A program made the translations under genes and the position numbers. This document shows, piece by piece, positions 1-11,259 of a DNA stretch of 64,000 bases. Every line of letters starts with the position of its first letter. The first letter of the stretch is position 1. Location of the stretch: the NCBI RefSeq assembly GCF_032062135.1, contig NC_092861.1, forward strand, positions 116,163,554 through 116,227,553, given 5' to 3'. Source of the stretch: Pyxicephalus adspersus. Its lineage: Eukaryota > Chordata > Amphibia > Anura > Pyxicephalidae. The notes beneath the pieces were generated by a model. The model was not told the origin of the DNA and searched no databases. It saw only the letters and a list, made by a program, of their open reading frames with translations.

Positions 1-81
1 CTTCTGATCACTCTGTGCCATTCATTGTCCCCTTCTGATCACTCTGTGCCATTCATTGTCCCCTTCTGATCACTCTGTGCC
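1..81. repeat. 31-bp tandem repeat, about 2.6 copies
   Basis: The same 31-base unit starts at 1, 32 and 63 (each begins CTTCTGATCACTCTGTGCC), and the third copy breaks off at about 81. The copies are identical as far as they run. The array ends where the duplicated hAT-bearing segment begins (position 82), so it may be cut by the window edge or by the duplication breakpoint. Confidence 0.9.
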
Positions 82-275
82 ATGGCAGGTCTAATATGTT
101 GGAAAAGCTAAAAGGAGGTTATATAAAACAACAGATGCAACGAGAACTATGAAATGGGAATATAAGGTGACACATCAATACAGATAGATAAATAGCCAAA
201 ATTCTGGTATTATGCTCTTTTTCGTAGCCTTGACATCCCTCTTGAAGAAGTGGCCTTGATGTCTTTTAAAAGCTT

Positions 276-826
276 TTTTTTTATTGAAGAACAAAATGAG
301 CAAGGGGGAGAGGGAGCTTTACACATATAACATAAACACAACAAACAACATAGCCAGTAGAGCAGATCCCTCGCCGGTGGTATAAATCTTTAGATTGGAA
401 AGTAGCTATATGTAAAGGGATCAAAGAAAAAAAACACATGGTTCGCAGGCGCGAATTCGGTGCTCCCACAATGCCTAGGAACCTCCCTCATAATGCCTAG
501 GGCCCTCCAATAAGAACAGGGATCTTCTCCTCCATCTTTGTGGTGGCAGGCAGCCAATTGGCTGTCTGTCACTACATGCCACACAGGCAGCCATTGGCCT
601 ATATAATGCCAGGGCTTGCCTGCATTTAGCACCCGTGACAGAGATCTGCTAGCAGACACAACCTCTCTGTGCTGCTGACAGTGTTAAAGTAAAATTAACT
701 TGCTGTAGTTAGATAGTTAGACTGTTTCACCATTAGTCAGATAGATAGTTGTATTGTACTGTATTGCTTCAGTCCTGTAATCTACTCTAGTCAGATAGGT
801 AGAGTGTTTCACTGTTAGTCAGATAG
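276..826 (+). mobile_element. hAT element 5' leader with promoter-like sites (copy 1)
   Basis: This non-coding leader is shared with copy 2. It carries a perfect 14-base palindrome CAGCCAATTGGCTG (551-564) that includes a CCAAT box in both directions, then CCATTGG and a TATA-like ATATAATG at 601-608. That order suits an RNA polymerase II promoter for the transposase. The leader then runs into a degenerate repeat built on GTTTCAC and GTCAGATAG, which is interrupted by Ns. Promoter activity is inferred from motif order only. Confidence 0.55.
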
Positions 827-1127
827 NNNNNNNNNNNNNNNNNNNNNNNNNNNNNNNNNNNNNNNNNNNNNNNNNNNNNNNNNNNNNNNNNNNNNNNNNN
901 NNNNNNNNNNNNNNNNNNNNNNNNNNNNNNNNNNNNNNNNNNNNNNNNNNNNNNNNNNNNNNNNNNNNNNNNNNNNNNNNNNNNNNNNNNNNNNNNNNNN
1001 NNNNNNNNNNNNNNNNNNNNNNNNNNNNNNNNNNNNNNNNNNNNNNNNNNNNNNNNNNNNNNNNNNNNNNNNNNNNNNNNNNNNNNNNNNNNNNNNNNNN
1101 NNNNNNNNNNNNNNNNNNNNNNNNNNN
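827..1127. other. Assembly gap (301 N)
   Basis: A run of 301 undetermined bases. It begins inside the second unit of the leader repeat (GTCAGATAG) and ends directly in a 71-bp tandem repeat, so the gap probably marks a collapsed or unresolved repeat array. In copy 2 the equivalent leader is followed by the transposase N-terminus, which is missing here. Confidence 0.99.
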
Positions 1128-1292
1128 CAATCGTGAGATCATAGCAATTAAGGCGATTAGATTTCAGCTGCGCGATTAAGGAGGATCTGTTAAGATGTCA
1201 ATCGTGAGATCATAGCAATTAAGGCGATCGGATTTCAGTTACGCGATTAAGGAGGATCTGTTAAGATGTCAATCGTGAGATCATAGCAATTA
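1128..1292. repeat. 71-bp tandem repeat next to the gap, at least 2.3 copies
   Basis: Units beginning CAATCGTGAGATCATAGC start at 1128, 1199 and 1270, so the period is 71. The first two differ by only a few bases, and the third stops after about 22 bases. There is no counterpart in copy 2 of the segmental duplication. The array may extend into the N gap. Nothing in it looks coding. Confidence 0.9.
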
Positions 1293-1371
1293 ATTAACGC
1301 ACACCTGCTCTGTTCTGTGCATATCTACAGTTATTTAGAATCTTTAATGCTTCTTCCTTTGGGTAAACTTT

Positions 1372-2910
1372 GGGGACACTTTGGTTGGAGACCCAGCACC
1401 TCCCATCCACCAGCATCTGTTCCCCGACAGCAACAACCTGCAGTTTACTATTTAGGTGCACAAGTCAGACGTTGGCTTGCAGTCCTGAGGTTGCGATGCC
1501 TCAGCTCCCTCAACCACATGGGCGCAACCATTCTAGGTGCCCTGCGAGAGCAGGAGAACCTATGGCTAACTCCGCACAGACTCCAGCCAAGCAAGGTCGT
1601 GTGTGACAACGGGGCCAATCTTCTGGCAGCCCTAGGTTCTGGGAAACCCATACACGTACCTTGCCTGGTCCACGTCATGAACCTGATGGTACAATGCTTC
1701 CTTGCAAAGTACCCAGGCCTCCAGCCACTGTTGCTGAAGGCCAGAAAGTTGTCAGGGCATTTCCTGCCGGTCGTACACAGCCAGTGCCAGATTGGTGGAT
1801 TTACAGCAAAACCTCAATCTGCCAGTGCACCAGTTAATTTGTGATGTGGCCACTCGTTGGAATTCCACCTTTTACATGCTGCAGCGGCTCGCTGAACAAC
1901 AGAAAGCTGTGGTGGATTACGAGTCTGCTCGTTTGAGAGCTTACCTACATTAACTTACTTCAACCCTGCGGAGTGGCTGCAAATTGAGGACTTGTGCACT
2001 GTATTGGCACCTTCGGAAGAGGCCACCAGAATGATCAGCAGGAATCTGGCCTGTTTCAGTGACACCATCCCCATCATATGCCTGCTGGAACAGATGATGG
2101 TGGAACACAGACACAACACAGAGCAGACGCTGCAGGAAGAGATGACGTTTACAACATCATCTCAGACATGCCTGCCTACTAGGCATAGTGTACCCCAAAT
2201 CCAGGAAGAGGAGGAGGTGGAAGAGGATGAGGATGGGGAGGAGATTGCAGGCATGGGAAAAGGGGAGGAAGGGGCAGAGGAGGATATGGAGGATAGATGG
2301 GATCCATCCACCCAAACACAAGGCGGCATGTTTCGTGGATGGCAAGGCCATGCAGAGGAGGAGGACGACCCTGTGCCGCTGTTCGACCCACAGAAGTCAG
2401 GGTCCAGAATTCCCTCTGCTGTGGGAACTTTGAGCCACATGACAGCCAAACAAACACTGATGACTATTGGATTGCTACATTACTTGATCCACGTTACAAG
2501 CCTGAGATAGAACAACTCATCTTGCCCCAATACAGGGGACCTAAAATGCAGCACTACCAAGAAGTGCTTGTAAGGGACTTGTGCTGAGCCTTTCGGTATG
2601 CCAGAAGCAGCAGGGATCCCTATGGCAGAGACACTAGCCATGGCAGCCAAACAACTACCTTAAGCGGCATGGGTGGCAGCAGCAGGAAAGGTCATCTAAG
2701 CCAAACTAAGCGACTTTTTTTGAGCGGAGGAAAGCCGCCAGTTGTGCAGCAGTTGCCAATGACAGTTAGCAGCGCTACTCAATCATGGTGCAGGAATACC
2801 TGAGCTCTACATGGGGCATCTGCAACCTGCAAAGCCAGGACTCACTGGGCTACTAGGTATCCAAGCTTGAGCGGTGGCTGGAGCTGGCAGAACATGCTAT
2901 TCAGATCCTT
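1372..2910 (+). pseudogene. hAT-family transposase remnant, internally deleted (copy 1)
   Basis: Broken transposase of the hAT superfamily (BED/ZBED-like, RNase H-like fold with a C-terminal dimerisation region). The N-terminal half, including the BED finger, is absent. Visible pieces in order: VCDNGANLLAAL and CLVHVMNLMVQ near 1600-1700, CDVATRWNSTFYMLQRL near 1840-1890, an open stretch 1992-2510 ending in an acidic tract (EEEEVEEDEDGEE), and ATLLDPRYK near 2475-2500, all typical of the family. A one-base insertion near 1766 (TTCCTGC against TTCTGC in copy 2) and a TAA near 1951 (TAC in copy 2) break it. The dimerisation domain SERVFSEAG is lost because the copy is truncated at about 2910. 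It cannot encode an active enzyme. Confidence 0.85.
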
Positions 2911-3919
2911 GCTTGTGAAGTCTGTTTTGTACTAAATTTAAAAATATTCAAAAGTTTGGGTTTAGTTTTTGATTAGAGAATCAAAGGGTTTATTTTTTTT
3001 TTTTGCATTGTTGCATTGCAAAAATGCCCTTTAGCTTACAACAGGAAATCTCTCAAAGTGAAGGGAATTCTCTTCTTAGACAGTTAACCACAGATTAGGA
3101 AGATTTTCCTTTAGCTTTGGCTCTGGATACAGTTAAAAAATTGTTGATTTCCTCCCTGTACCAAAAAATAAAAACGTTTATATAAATATATTTAAAATAT
3201 TCTGTGTAGTTGAATAGTTGGTAAAAGATAAAAAATATAGTCAAGATTTATACTGGTAACAGGGACTATAGGTGAGCCACACTGAGAGTTTTCAGACATA
3301 TTATCCTGCAAATCAGTAAAGTGTATATTGCCTACATCTTATCTGCCAGGTCATCAGTGTGTCAGTCTTGATTACCACCTTTATTATGGTTCATTGGAGG
3401 TTTTATTGCTTTTGCAGAATTACTGTAAGTGGTTGTTTACCAGCAACAGATCTCAAATCCTAAAAGCAGACACCGTCAAGGTTAAAACTGTAAAATGAAA
3501 ACATTTTAGTTCTACTTTTTGCTTAAAGCATAAACATTTTTGTTTTAGGTTATTACTAATATAATATATGTTATAAATAAAAATGACAACATTTATTCCA
3601 AATATAATAATAATTTTCTAGTTAAATAATTTTGTTGAATTTAAGTTTTACAGACTGCTAATGCCTATCCATATTTTCAAACACGGATCTTTACCTTATC
3701 CGCACATTTTGTGTTTCTACCCAAACATTGGTCATTCAGCTCAGATTGATTAATGTTGATGTTTGCTGATCATATTTAATTTATAGGGCAGACTTCCCTA
3801 TTAAATTCCCTATTCCCTATTTAAGCTTCCTCAAGCTGCTCAGTCAGTGGACAATGGCAGGCACAATGTACAGGTCTAAGAACCCAGCCAACACCTGATA
3901 ACAGACACAACATACAGCT
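2911..3919. repeat. Right flank of duplication, copy 1 (matches 12770-13779)
   Basis: AT-rich non-coding DNA, nearly identical to the region after the MITE in copy 2. It joins the hAT remnant at GCTTGTGAAGTC. Copy 2 has GCTTGTCCAGCC on the left side and ATGTTGTGAAGTC on the right side, so the join shares a 3-4 base microhomology (TTGT). No gene is seen. Confidence 0.8.
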
Positions 3920-4064
3920 CGCGGCACCCCCCACCATATGCGCCGGACATATGAAACAAGGGGAAGCAAGCTGCAGGTAAGTACCCGGCCTATAAGATGA
4001 CCCCCGACTTTGGCACAGATTTTTCGGGGTTAAAAAGTCGTCTTATATGCCGGAAAATACGGTA
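3920..4064. mobile_element. MITE-like fragment with CCGGC/GCCGG inverted repeat
   Basis: Immediately after the duplication boundary there is a GC-richer stretch. Its arms, about 3985-4002 (CCGGCCTATAAGATGAC) and about 4037-4054 (GTCGTCTTATATGCCGG), form an inverted repeat, and it ends GGAAAATACGGTA. This resembles a widespread vertebrate non-autonomous element ending in ATACCGTATTTTCC. The other end is not evident, so it is probably a fragment. Confidence 0.45.
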
Positions 4065-5358
4065 TGTGAAAATTTGAAACATTCGGTAAGCAACATTTGA
4101 ACTATACAAAGGACAAGAAATAAACCTAAAGTAATTTCTCTAAATCTGTTCCATAAACTCAAAATTTCACATCCTAACCAACTCTCAGTCACTAAAAATA
4201 CTGACAGAAATCATGCCTAATGCATAAAAATGTAAAATGTAAATGTAAAAAAAATGTAAAAAACAAAATAAAATTCACTCTACAAAGATTACCCCATCAT
4301 GTACAAGGAAAATGCTTACTCACCTTTACTTTCGGAGATCCATCAATCCCTCTGGAGGTTTTCCGGTCCTGGAATCTTACTTTTTGATATTGATGCAACA
4401 GATTGCAGAGACCCAGATTAAAACCATGTTTAAACTCAACCACTAATGACAGGACAAAGGTACCATGAAGTTTGAATGAGCTTTCCCAAAAAGAAGTTAA
4501 TAATTAAAAAAAGTTCTCCAAATTTATTGCAATTTACCTAGAAATTTTTAAAGTATGTAAATGTTTTTCTTCTTTTAAGATTTACCCATGTGGTAACACA
4601 GAAGACAAACTAAAGGAGCTGAAAGGTAATATATTTGCTTACACTTAAAATCTCCACTGCCAAAAGAGTAAATAATGATTTCCAGCTCCATTCTTTTTTG
4701 GATTATAATGGTAATTAAATTATCGTTATTCATAATATGAACTGATACACTGTTACTTTATGAGAGAATGCTACTTTTACCAACTCACTGCTTCCATTAG
4801 CATCCAAATGCTACTAATTATACTTTTTCCCTTAATGGACTAGGCATTCATCAAGGTCTCTAACTTTAATTAATAGGATTAACAGCCATCTAGCAAAGAC
4901 TTTAGCTGTATTTAGGTCATTGAGCAGTCACATTTTTTTAATGAGGGCTTTGCACTTCCTATTTCTGGAGTGATTTGTTTCTTATTTTATGCCAAGGATT
5001 ATCTATTTTGTATAAGAAATTGTTATAACAGTACATGCAATATGTTACATACATTTCTAAATGGTTTCTAATAAATATATTGTTTTAGGGCTAGTTTTTG
5101 ATGCTGAAAATAAAATGAATTTCACAAAATATCAAATAAACTTTTTTTTTTTTTTTGCTGAAACAACCCTTTTTACCAAATCAATAAAGAAACACATAGA
5201 CAGAATTAATTAGGTTCGGGGTGGTAAAAAAAATGTGGGATATCCAAATGCAATTTCTGTCTGTAACTATTCAAATCATGTACCACACAACTGATTACGT
5301 TTTTCAAAATATCGCTTAGTAATGACAAAAGGGATGATTTATTAAAATTGGAAAGCTG
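4065..5358. other. AT-rich stretch without recognised features
   Basis: I see only short open frames, homopolymer runs and AT-rich DNA. There is no splice-flanked exon, recognised repeat or strong hairpin. Confidence 0.6.
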
Positions 5359-5848
5359 TTAAAGTGGAACAAGGGCAAAAAAAAAATGACATTTACTTTA
5401 ACAAGTGTATAGCTGTCGATCCCTCCGCAAACCAAGTCCAGTGGGTCCTGTGCTGTGCCATCTTCCTTCTTCTTTCGGGCAAGGACTGGACAGTCATCTT
5501 CCAAGTTCTTCTTCTTACATCACTTGATCTCACACTGTGGAGGCGCGAGAACGGGTAATGCCCCTTTCTGAAAATGTAAAAAACCTTTTAGAAAAGCTAA
5601 ATTCCAGGAAAGTTAATTTTGCACATGCCCGAGATCGGACAATCTCCTTTGATATGTGACATATGTATCCCAGGTGCTATGAGTTTTCCATTCAGTCTTT
5701 ACCTCCACAGCAGTAAAAATAGAAGGGGAGGAGTTCTCTCCCAAAAAAATTAAAAAAAGTATTTAAAAATAACCCACATTTTTTCACTTTATGAAAGAGT
5801 TATCCACCCTTTTATATAATGTCAAATATTGTGATAGGTCTGGTTTTT
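5359..5848 (-). mobile_element. TTAA-type MITE, second family (decayed copy)
   Basis: The left end reads TTAAAGTGGAAC followed by an A-rich run and ATGACATTTACTTTAAC. The right end carries TTATCCACCCTTTTAT and TGATAGGTC. Both ends resemble, in reverse orientation, those of the better preserved element at 56869-57300. The right TTAA is no longer visible. Short frames inside it (5316-5504 minus, 5364-5558 plus) are not genes. Confidence 0.5.
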
Positions 5849-6203
5849 GGGTAACAACAACTTTTTTTGTTTATTCCACTTCTCCACTTCTTTTAAAGCC
5901 CAAAGCCAAGCAAAACATTTTCTTTTGTCTTATATAGAATGGAAAAAAGTTAGAATTCCTGCCCAGGTTGTTTTGCCTTTTGTAATTTAGTCGGGGAAAT
6001 GTGATCCTGTGATGGCCAGACTGATCCTGACAGAACTCATACGTTGACACATATGCTATATTGAACATTTCATCATTGTACATAAAAAAGGTTATAAATA
6101 TGTTGCTTTTTTTAGAAATTTAGATCAAATGGAAAAATCTTTTTTATCAAAAATCTGGTCAAAGCAATTTGAGATATACAGTGCGTTTGCTGACCTTTAA
6201 ATT
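5849..6203. other. AT-rich spacer between the two duplicated segments
   Basis: No repeat or gene is recognised. It holds a 70-codon open frame on the minus strand with no recognised motif, which I treat as chance. Confidence 0.6.
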
Positions 6204-6391
6204 ATGGCGGGTTTAATATGTTGGAAAAGCTAAAAGGAGGTTATATAAAAGAACAGATGCAATGAGAACTATGAAATGGGAATATAAGGTGACACATCAA
6301 TACAGATAGATAAATAGCCAAAATTCTGGTATTATTTCGTAGCCTTGACATACCTCTTGAAGAAGTGGCCTTGATGTCTTTTAAAAGCTTT

Positions 6392-6786
6392 AGGTCTTAA
6401 CGCACTCCAATGTTTTATATAGTAAGAATAACATGAATAAATAAACATGATATAATATGAATATGTTGATCTTGTGTAATACATCACAGGTTTGGGTTAG
6501 GCAGTAAGAGGAAAAATAATGTTATCTGCGACTGTGATCTATCATCATGATTACTGTTACATATTCAAATGTTTTTATATTTCAAATGTTCTTTTAAATC
6601 TTTGATACAATATTGTCTGTACAGTTCTCTGCAGTATCCTAAAATCCTACTTATTAGTTCCTTATGGGTTCAATGTAGTGAAGGAGGTTAGGTTTAGCAA
6701 ACTGAATTTGAACTGATAATAAATGTGGCAAAAATTACCTTTGCATAGAGAATCCAATTACATGATGGTGCACTAAACCACACATA
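6392..6786. other. AT-rich stretch present only in duplication copy 2
   Basis: This is the left part of the segment missing from copy 1. The copy 1 join (AAAAGCTTTTTTTTTATTG) has only T-run microhomology. No gene or recognised repeat is present before the MITE at 6787. Confidence 0.6.
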
Positions 6787-6970
6787 GGGCCTGATTTATT
6801 AAAGCCGAAACAGGAAATAAGAATAGAATAAAGTTCTTAAAAGTATTTTGTTATTTGTAAGCAAGTGTTTTCAATCTTGGACCAGTCCACTCTGGGATTG
6901 CTGGATCATCCAGGTTCACTGATGAAAGATGTATCTTCTCCAGCCTTGGGGAGCTTTAATAAGTCAAGCC
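6787..6970. mobile_element. Palindromic MITE, degraded copy
   Basis: It begins GGGCCTGATTTATTAAAG and ends GGAGCTTTAATAAGTCAAGCC, and contains the right-arm landmarks GCTGGATCATCCAGGTTCACTGA and TCTCCAGCC. The left arm is largely lost. It belongs to the approximately 225-bp palindromic family found throughout the window (best copies 28996-29223, 46325-46548 and 59049-59499). Confidence 0.75.
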
Positions 6971-7085
6971 TATTCAGATGAAAATAATATGCCCCTAATT
7001 CTAAAAAATATGTGAAAGAACATTGATAATGCATAACCCACTTGTGAACATTACGTAAAAAAAATACTTTTCTTTTTTAATTTAA

Positions 7086-7987
7086 TACGTTTTTTTTATT
7101 GAAGAACAAAATGGGCAAGGGGGAGAAGGAGCTTTACACATATAACATAAACACAACAAACATCATAGCCAGTAGAGCAGGTCCCTCACTGGTGGTATCA
7201 TAAATCTTTAGATTGCAAAGTAGCTATATGTAAAGGGATCAAAGAAAAAAAAATCACATGGTTCGCAGGAGCGAATTGGGTGCTCCCACAATGCCTAGGA
7301 ACCTCCCCCATAATGCCTAGGGCCCTCCAATAAAAACAGGGATCCTCTCCTCCATCTTTGTGGTGGCAGGCAGCCAATTGGCTGTCTGTCACTACATGCC
7401 ACACAGGCAGCCATTGGCCTATATAATGCCATATAAGGGCTTGGCTGCATTTACAACTCGTGACAGAGATCTGCTAGCAGACACAACCTCTCTGTGCTGC
7501 TGGCAGTGTTAAAGTAAAATTAAATTGCTGCAATTAGATAGTTAGACTGTTTCACTATTAGTCAGATAGATAGTTGTATTGTACTGTATTGCTTCAGTCC
7601 TGTAATCTACTCTAGTCAGATAGGTAGAGTGTTTCACTGTTAGTCAGATAGATAGTTATATGTTGTACTGTATTGCTCCTGTCCTGTAGTCAGTCAGTGT
7701 GTTACATACAGTCAGCCAGAGCCAGGGTACCCAGACGGCGTGCACACCATCACATGAGAGACAGTCAGACAGACGCAGTGACGGATGTCATATTTGTATA
7801 CTGTGCTGCATATTACAAGCTTCGACGCTGAAGGAAAGTGCCGCATACAACACGCACTTGCATTTTTTGTGTAAATTCCCCCCCCCCCAAAAAAAAAAAA
7901 TCTGCTTACTGTAATAATTTACACTTTGTGAAGCATATTGGGTTAAAAGTATTTTGCAGGGTGTGAAGCCCCACAAACATTTTACCT
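7086..7987 (+). promoter_or_regulatory. hAT element 5' leader with CCAAT palindrome, TATA box and 82-bp repeat
   Basis: The untranslated leader of the hAT element. It holds the palindrome CAGCCAATTGGCTG at 7371-7384, CCATTGG at 7411-7417 and ATATAATG at 7421-7428, followed about 30 bases on by a plausible start-site region. A two-unit repeat of period 82 (GTTTCACTATTAGTC at 7549, GTTTCACTGTTAGTC at 7631) precedes the first ATG of the transposase frame at 7988. The element's 5' terminal repeat is not recognised upstream, so the element may be 5'-truncated. Promoter function is inferred. Confidence 0.5.
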
Positions 7988-10900
7988 ATGTCTAGCCAAA
8001 GAGGAAGGGGCAGCTTTGTCAGCGGTGGCAAGGAAAGCAGTATGGGTTGGTTTTTAACTGCAGACCCGAGAACAAGAAGCCAGCCGGACCTTAGACATTT
8101 TAGCGCTGCTAGTGGTGGTGTGCGCCCATTATTACTGCACCTTGAACAACAGGTAGTAGAGAACATGACCCAGCCTGGGTCAAATGATTGCAGCTCCTCT
8201 TCCTCGCAGTCCCAGACACAGGTCTCACAGGGGTCCCAAACTATAGTCCCTGATACACCTCTCCCTCCTACTTCTTCCTCTTCGGCTGAAAAGTCTTGTG
8301 TAGAGCAGAATGTTCATGAGTACATAGAAGATGCACAGTTGTGACGCACACTCTCTGATGAAGAGAGTCAGTTCACAGGCTTTCCCTCCTCTTACTTTTC
8401 ACCCCAACACTCTGAGCCAGATGGGCCACTTCAAACTGGCTCCAAAAGGCCTCAGCTTCATGTCGACACATATAGGGAAACTCTCTCTTCTAATAATAAT
8501 GAAGATGATGATGTTCTTGATCTGACATGGGGCAAACAAGGAGATCATCTTAGGCAGGAATAGGAGGAGGAGGAGGAAGCAGAGGAGGAGGAGGTTGCAG
8601 AGCGCCCTCAAAGGGGGAGAGGGAGGAAGAGGGTAAAAGCTGCCAACACTTTGCAGTCTTCACATACCAGTGAGGCAAGTCATAGTCGTCCATCGTCGGC
8701 AGCTGTCACCACAGGTGTGCCTCAACAACCGCAGACCGCCACCACGAGCACTAGCTCCAGAGCACCTTTCGGCCCAGTTCGATGTTCGCCTGTGTGGGCA
8801 TTTTTTAGTGTTCATAGTGATGACAACACTATGTTCATCTGCAAACTGTATGCTCAGCAGTTGAAACGAGGCAAAAACCCAAACAAACTTGGAACAACTT
8901 GCATGAGCACACATTTAAAAAGCCACTACCCGGTAACCTGGCGGGAACACCTGGGCAAAGCACAGAGCTCTGTGCAACGACCTCTGCCCCAGAAGCAAGC
9001 TCAAGCTGCTAGATCTTCCTCCGCTGCCTTTCCTCCTTCTGCCACCAAAGGCTCCACCAGCGGTAAGGAGGAGCTCCAACGCAGAGCGGCTGGTGTTTGT
9101 AGCATTGCTAGCAGTCAGGATCAGGCATTATTGCCATCCCCCACACCTTCTACCCCATCGTCCAATTATTCTGTGGTTAGCATTAGCAGAATCCAACTTC
9201 CATCCCCCAGGTTCTGGAGCACAAGAGGAAATATGGCCCAAATAACCCCAAATCCAGGCTAATCAATGCGGCAATTGCACAGCTTATTGCGTTTGAGCTC
9301 CTCCTTTACCGGCTGGTGGACTCCAATGCGGTCCGTTACGCATTCCTCTGCACGAACCCACAGTACGTAATGCCTAAGTGGCAGTATTTTGCACAAAAAT
9401 GTGTTCCTGCTGTGCATGAACACGTGCAGAGCAATGTGTCCGTGGCCCTGCAGCACTCTGGCAAGGTGCTCTTGACAACCGACAGCTGGTTGAGAAAGCA
9501 CGGAGTGGGAAGATATATTTCCTACACAGCTCAATGGGTAACTTCAGTGGCAGCGGGGGAAGATGCAGCTGCAGGAAGGCCTACATACCTAGCTCCGCCC
9601 AGAGCACATTGCCATGCAATCTCCTCCCTGATCTCCACTGCCACCTCCTCCTTTGACTCGCCTCCCTCAACCTCTTCCTCCAGGGACACTTTGGTGTGGA
9701 GACCCAGCACCTCCTATCCACCAGCATCTGTTCCCCGCCAGCAACAACCTGCAGTTTACTATTTAGGTGCACAAGTCAGACGTTGGCTTGCAGTCTTGAG
9801 GTTGCGATTCCTCGGCTCCCTCAACCACATGGGCGCAACCATTCTAGGTGTCCTTCGGGAGCAGGAGAACCTATGGCTAACTCCGCACAGACTCCAGCCA
9901 AGCAAGGTCATGTGTGACAACGGGGCCAATCTTCTGGCAGCCCTGCGTTCTGGGAAACTCACACACGTACCTTGCCTGGTCCACGTCATGAACCTGATAG
10001 TACAACGCTTCCTTGCAAAGTACCCAGGCCTCCAGCCACTGTTGCTGTAGGCCAGAAAGTTGTCAGCGCATTTCTGCTGGTCGTACACAGCCAGTGCCAG
10101 ATTGGTGGATTTACAGCAAAACCTCAATCTGCCAGTGCACCAATTAATTTGTGATGTGGCCACTCGTTGGAATTCCACCTTTTACATGCTGCAGCGCCTC
10201 TCTGAACAACAGAAAGCGGTGGTGGATTACGAGTCTGCTCGTTTGAGAGCTTACCTACATTACCTTACTTCAACCCTGCGGAGTGGCTGCAAATTGAGGA
10301 CTTGGGCACTGTATTGGCACCTTTGGAAGAGGCCACCAGAATGATCAGCAGGAATCTGGCCTGTGTCAGTGACACCATCCCCATCATATGCCTGCTGGAA
10401 CAGATGATGGTGGAACACGGACACGACACAAAGCAGACGCTGCAGGAAGAGATGACGTTTACAACATCATCTCAGACATGCCTGCCTACTAGGCATAGTG
10501 TACCTCAAATCTAGGAAGAGGAGGAGGTGGAAGAGGATGAAGATGGGGAGGAGATTGCAGGCATGGGAGAAGGGGAGGAAGGGGCAGAAGGAGGATATGG
10601 AGGGTACATGGGATCCATCCACCCAAACACAAGGCAGCATGTTTTGTGGATGGCAAGACCATGCAGAGGAGGAGGACGACCCTGTGCCGCTGTTCGACCC
10701 ACAGGAGTCAGGGTCCAGAATTCCCTCAGCTGTGGGAACTTTGAGCCACATGACAGCCAAACAAACACTGACGACTATTGTATTGCTACATTACTTGATG
10801 CACGTTACTTGAAAAGCGGAGGAAAGCTGCCAGTCGTGCAGCAGTTGCCAATGACAGTCAGCAGCGCTACTCAATCATGGTGCAGGAATACCTGAGCTCT

Positions 10901-11212
10901 ACATGGGGCATCTGCAACATGCAAAGCCAGGACTCACTGGGCTACTAGGTATCCAAGCTTGAGCAGTGGCCGGAGCTGGCAGAACATGCTATTCAGATCC
11001 TTGCTTGTCCAGCCGCAAGTGTGTTATCTGAAAGAGTGTTCAGTGAAGCTGGGGGCGTAGTGAGGGACAAGCGCATTCGCCTCTTCGCAGTAATTGTCAT
11101 CTGACTCACTTTTAATAAAATAAATAAGGCTTGGATGGGCAATGACTTCACACCCCCTCTGCAGAGTGCACTGATTAGTCGGCAACTGCTGTATGACCTG
11201 CTGACACGTTGA
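7988..11212 (+). pseudogene. BED-finger hAT transposase, inactivated (copy 2)
   Basis: Cut-and-paste transposase of the hAT superfamily, readable almost end to end but broken. From ATG 7988, one frame runs to 9262 through a Ser-rich region, interrupted by in-frame TGA 8342 and TAG 8561 (inside a Glu-rich tract). A BED-type finger lies near 8790-8930 (VWAFFSVHSDD, CKLY, THLKSH); its second Cys is Tyr (codon 8849-8851). A frameshift before about 9259 leads to NAAIAQLIAFELL, LLTTDSW, MCDNGANLLAAL and CLVHVMNLIVQ, with a stop at 10048 (AAG in copy 1). Reading past it gives CDVATRWNSTFYMLQRL. Further lesions are a frameshift near 10280, TAG at 10510-10512 (CAG in copy 1) and a loss of about 230 bases after ATLLDARY near 10805. 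The C-terminal dimerisation region SERVFSEAGG is near 11030 with another stop at 11102. The frame ends TGA 11210-11212. Dead as an enzyme. Confidence 0.9.
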
Positions 11213-11259
11213 TGGGAAGAGCACTTTCACAGCCTTATGCATCTCCTTCTTCCCCTCGT

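Larger units (their letters stand above)
82..3919 (+). repeat. Segmental duplication, copy 1
   Basis: This stretch matches 6204-13779 in direct orientation. The left flank 82-272 matches 6204-6391, the hAT leader 276-826 matches about 7087-7665, the transposase part 1372-2910 matches about 9682-11006, and the right flank 2911-3919 matches about 12770-13779. Both ends of homology are sharp: at 82/6204, and after CATACAGCTC at 3919/13779. Compared with copy 2 it lacks the equivalents of 6392-7085, most of 7665-9680 and 11007-12771. It keeps about 230 bases (about 2495-2730) that copy 2 has lost. Confidence 0.85.

Noticed and set aside
819..1142. 107-codon minus-strand open frame
   Set aside because: Consists almost entirely of undetermined bases.
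2157..2457. Several overlapping frames on both strands, with counterparts at 10467-10895
   Set aside because: Shadows of the acidic tract in the hAT transposase, whose GA-rich codons open many frames.
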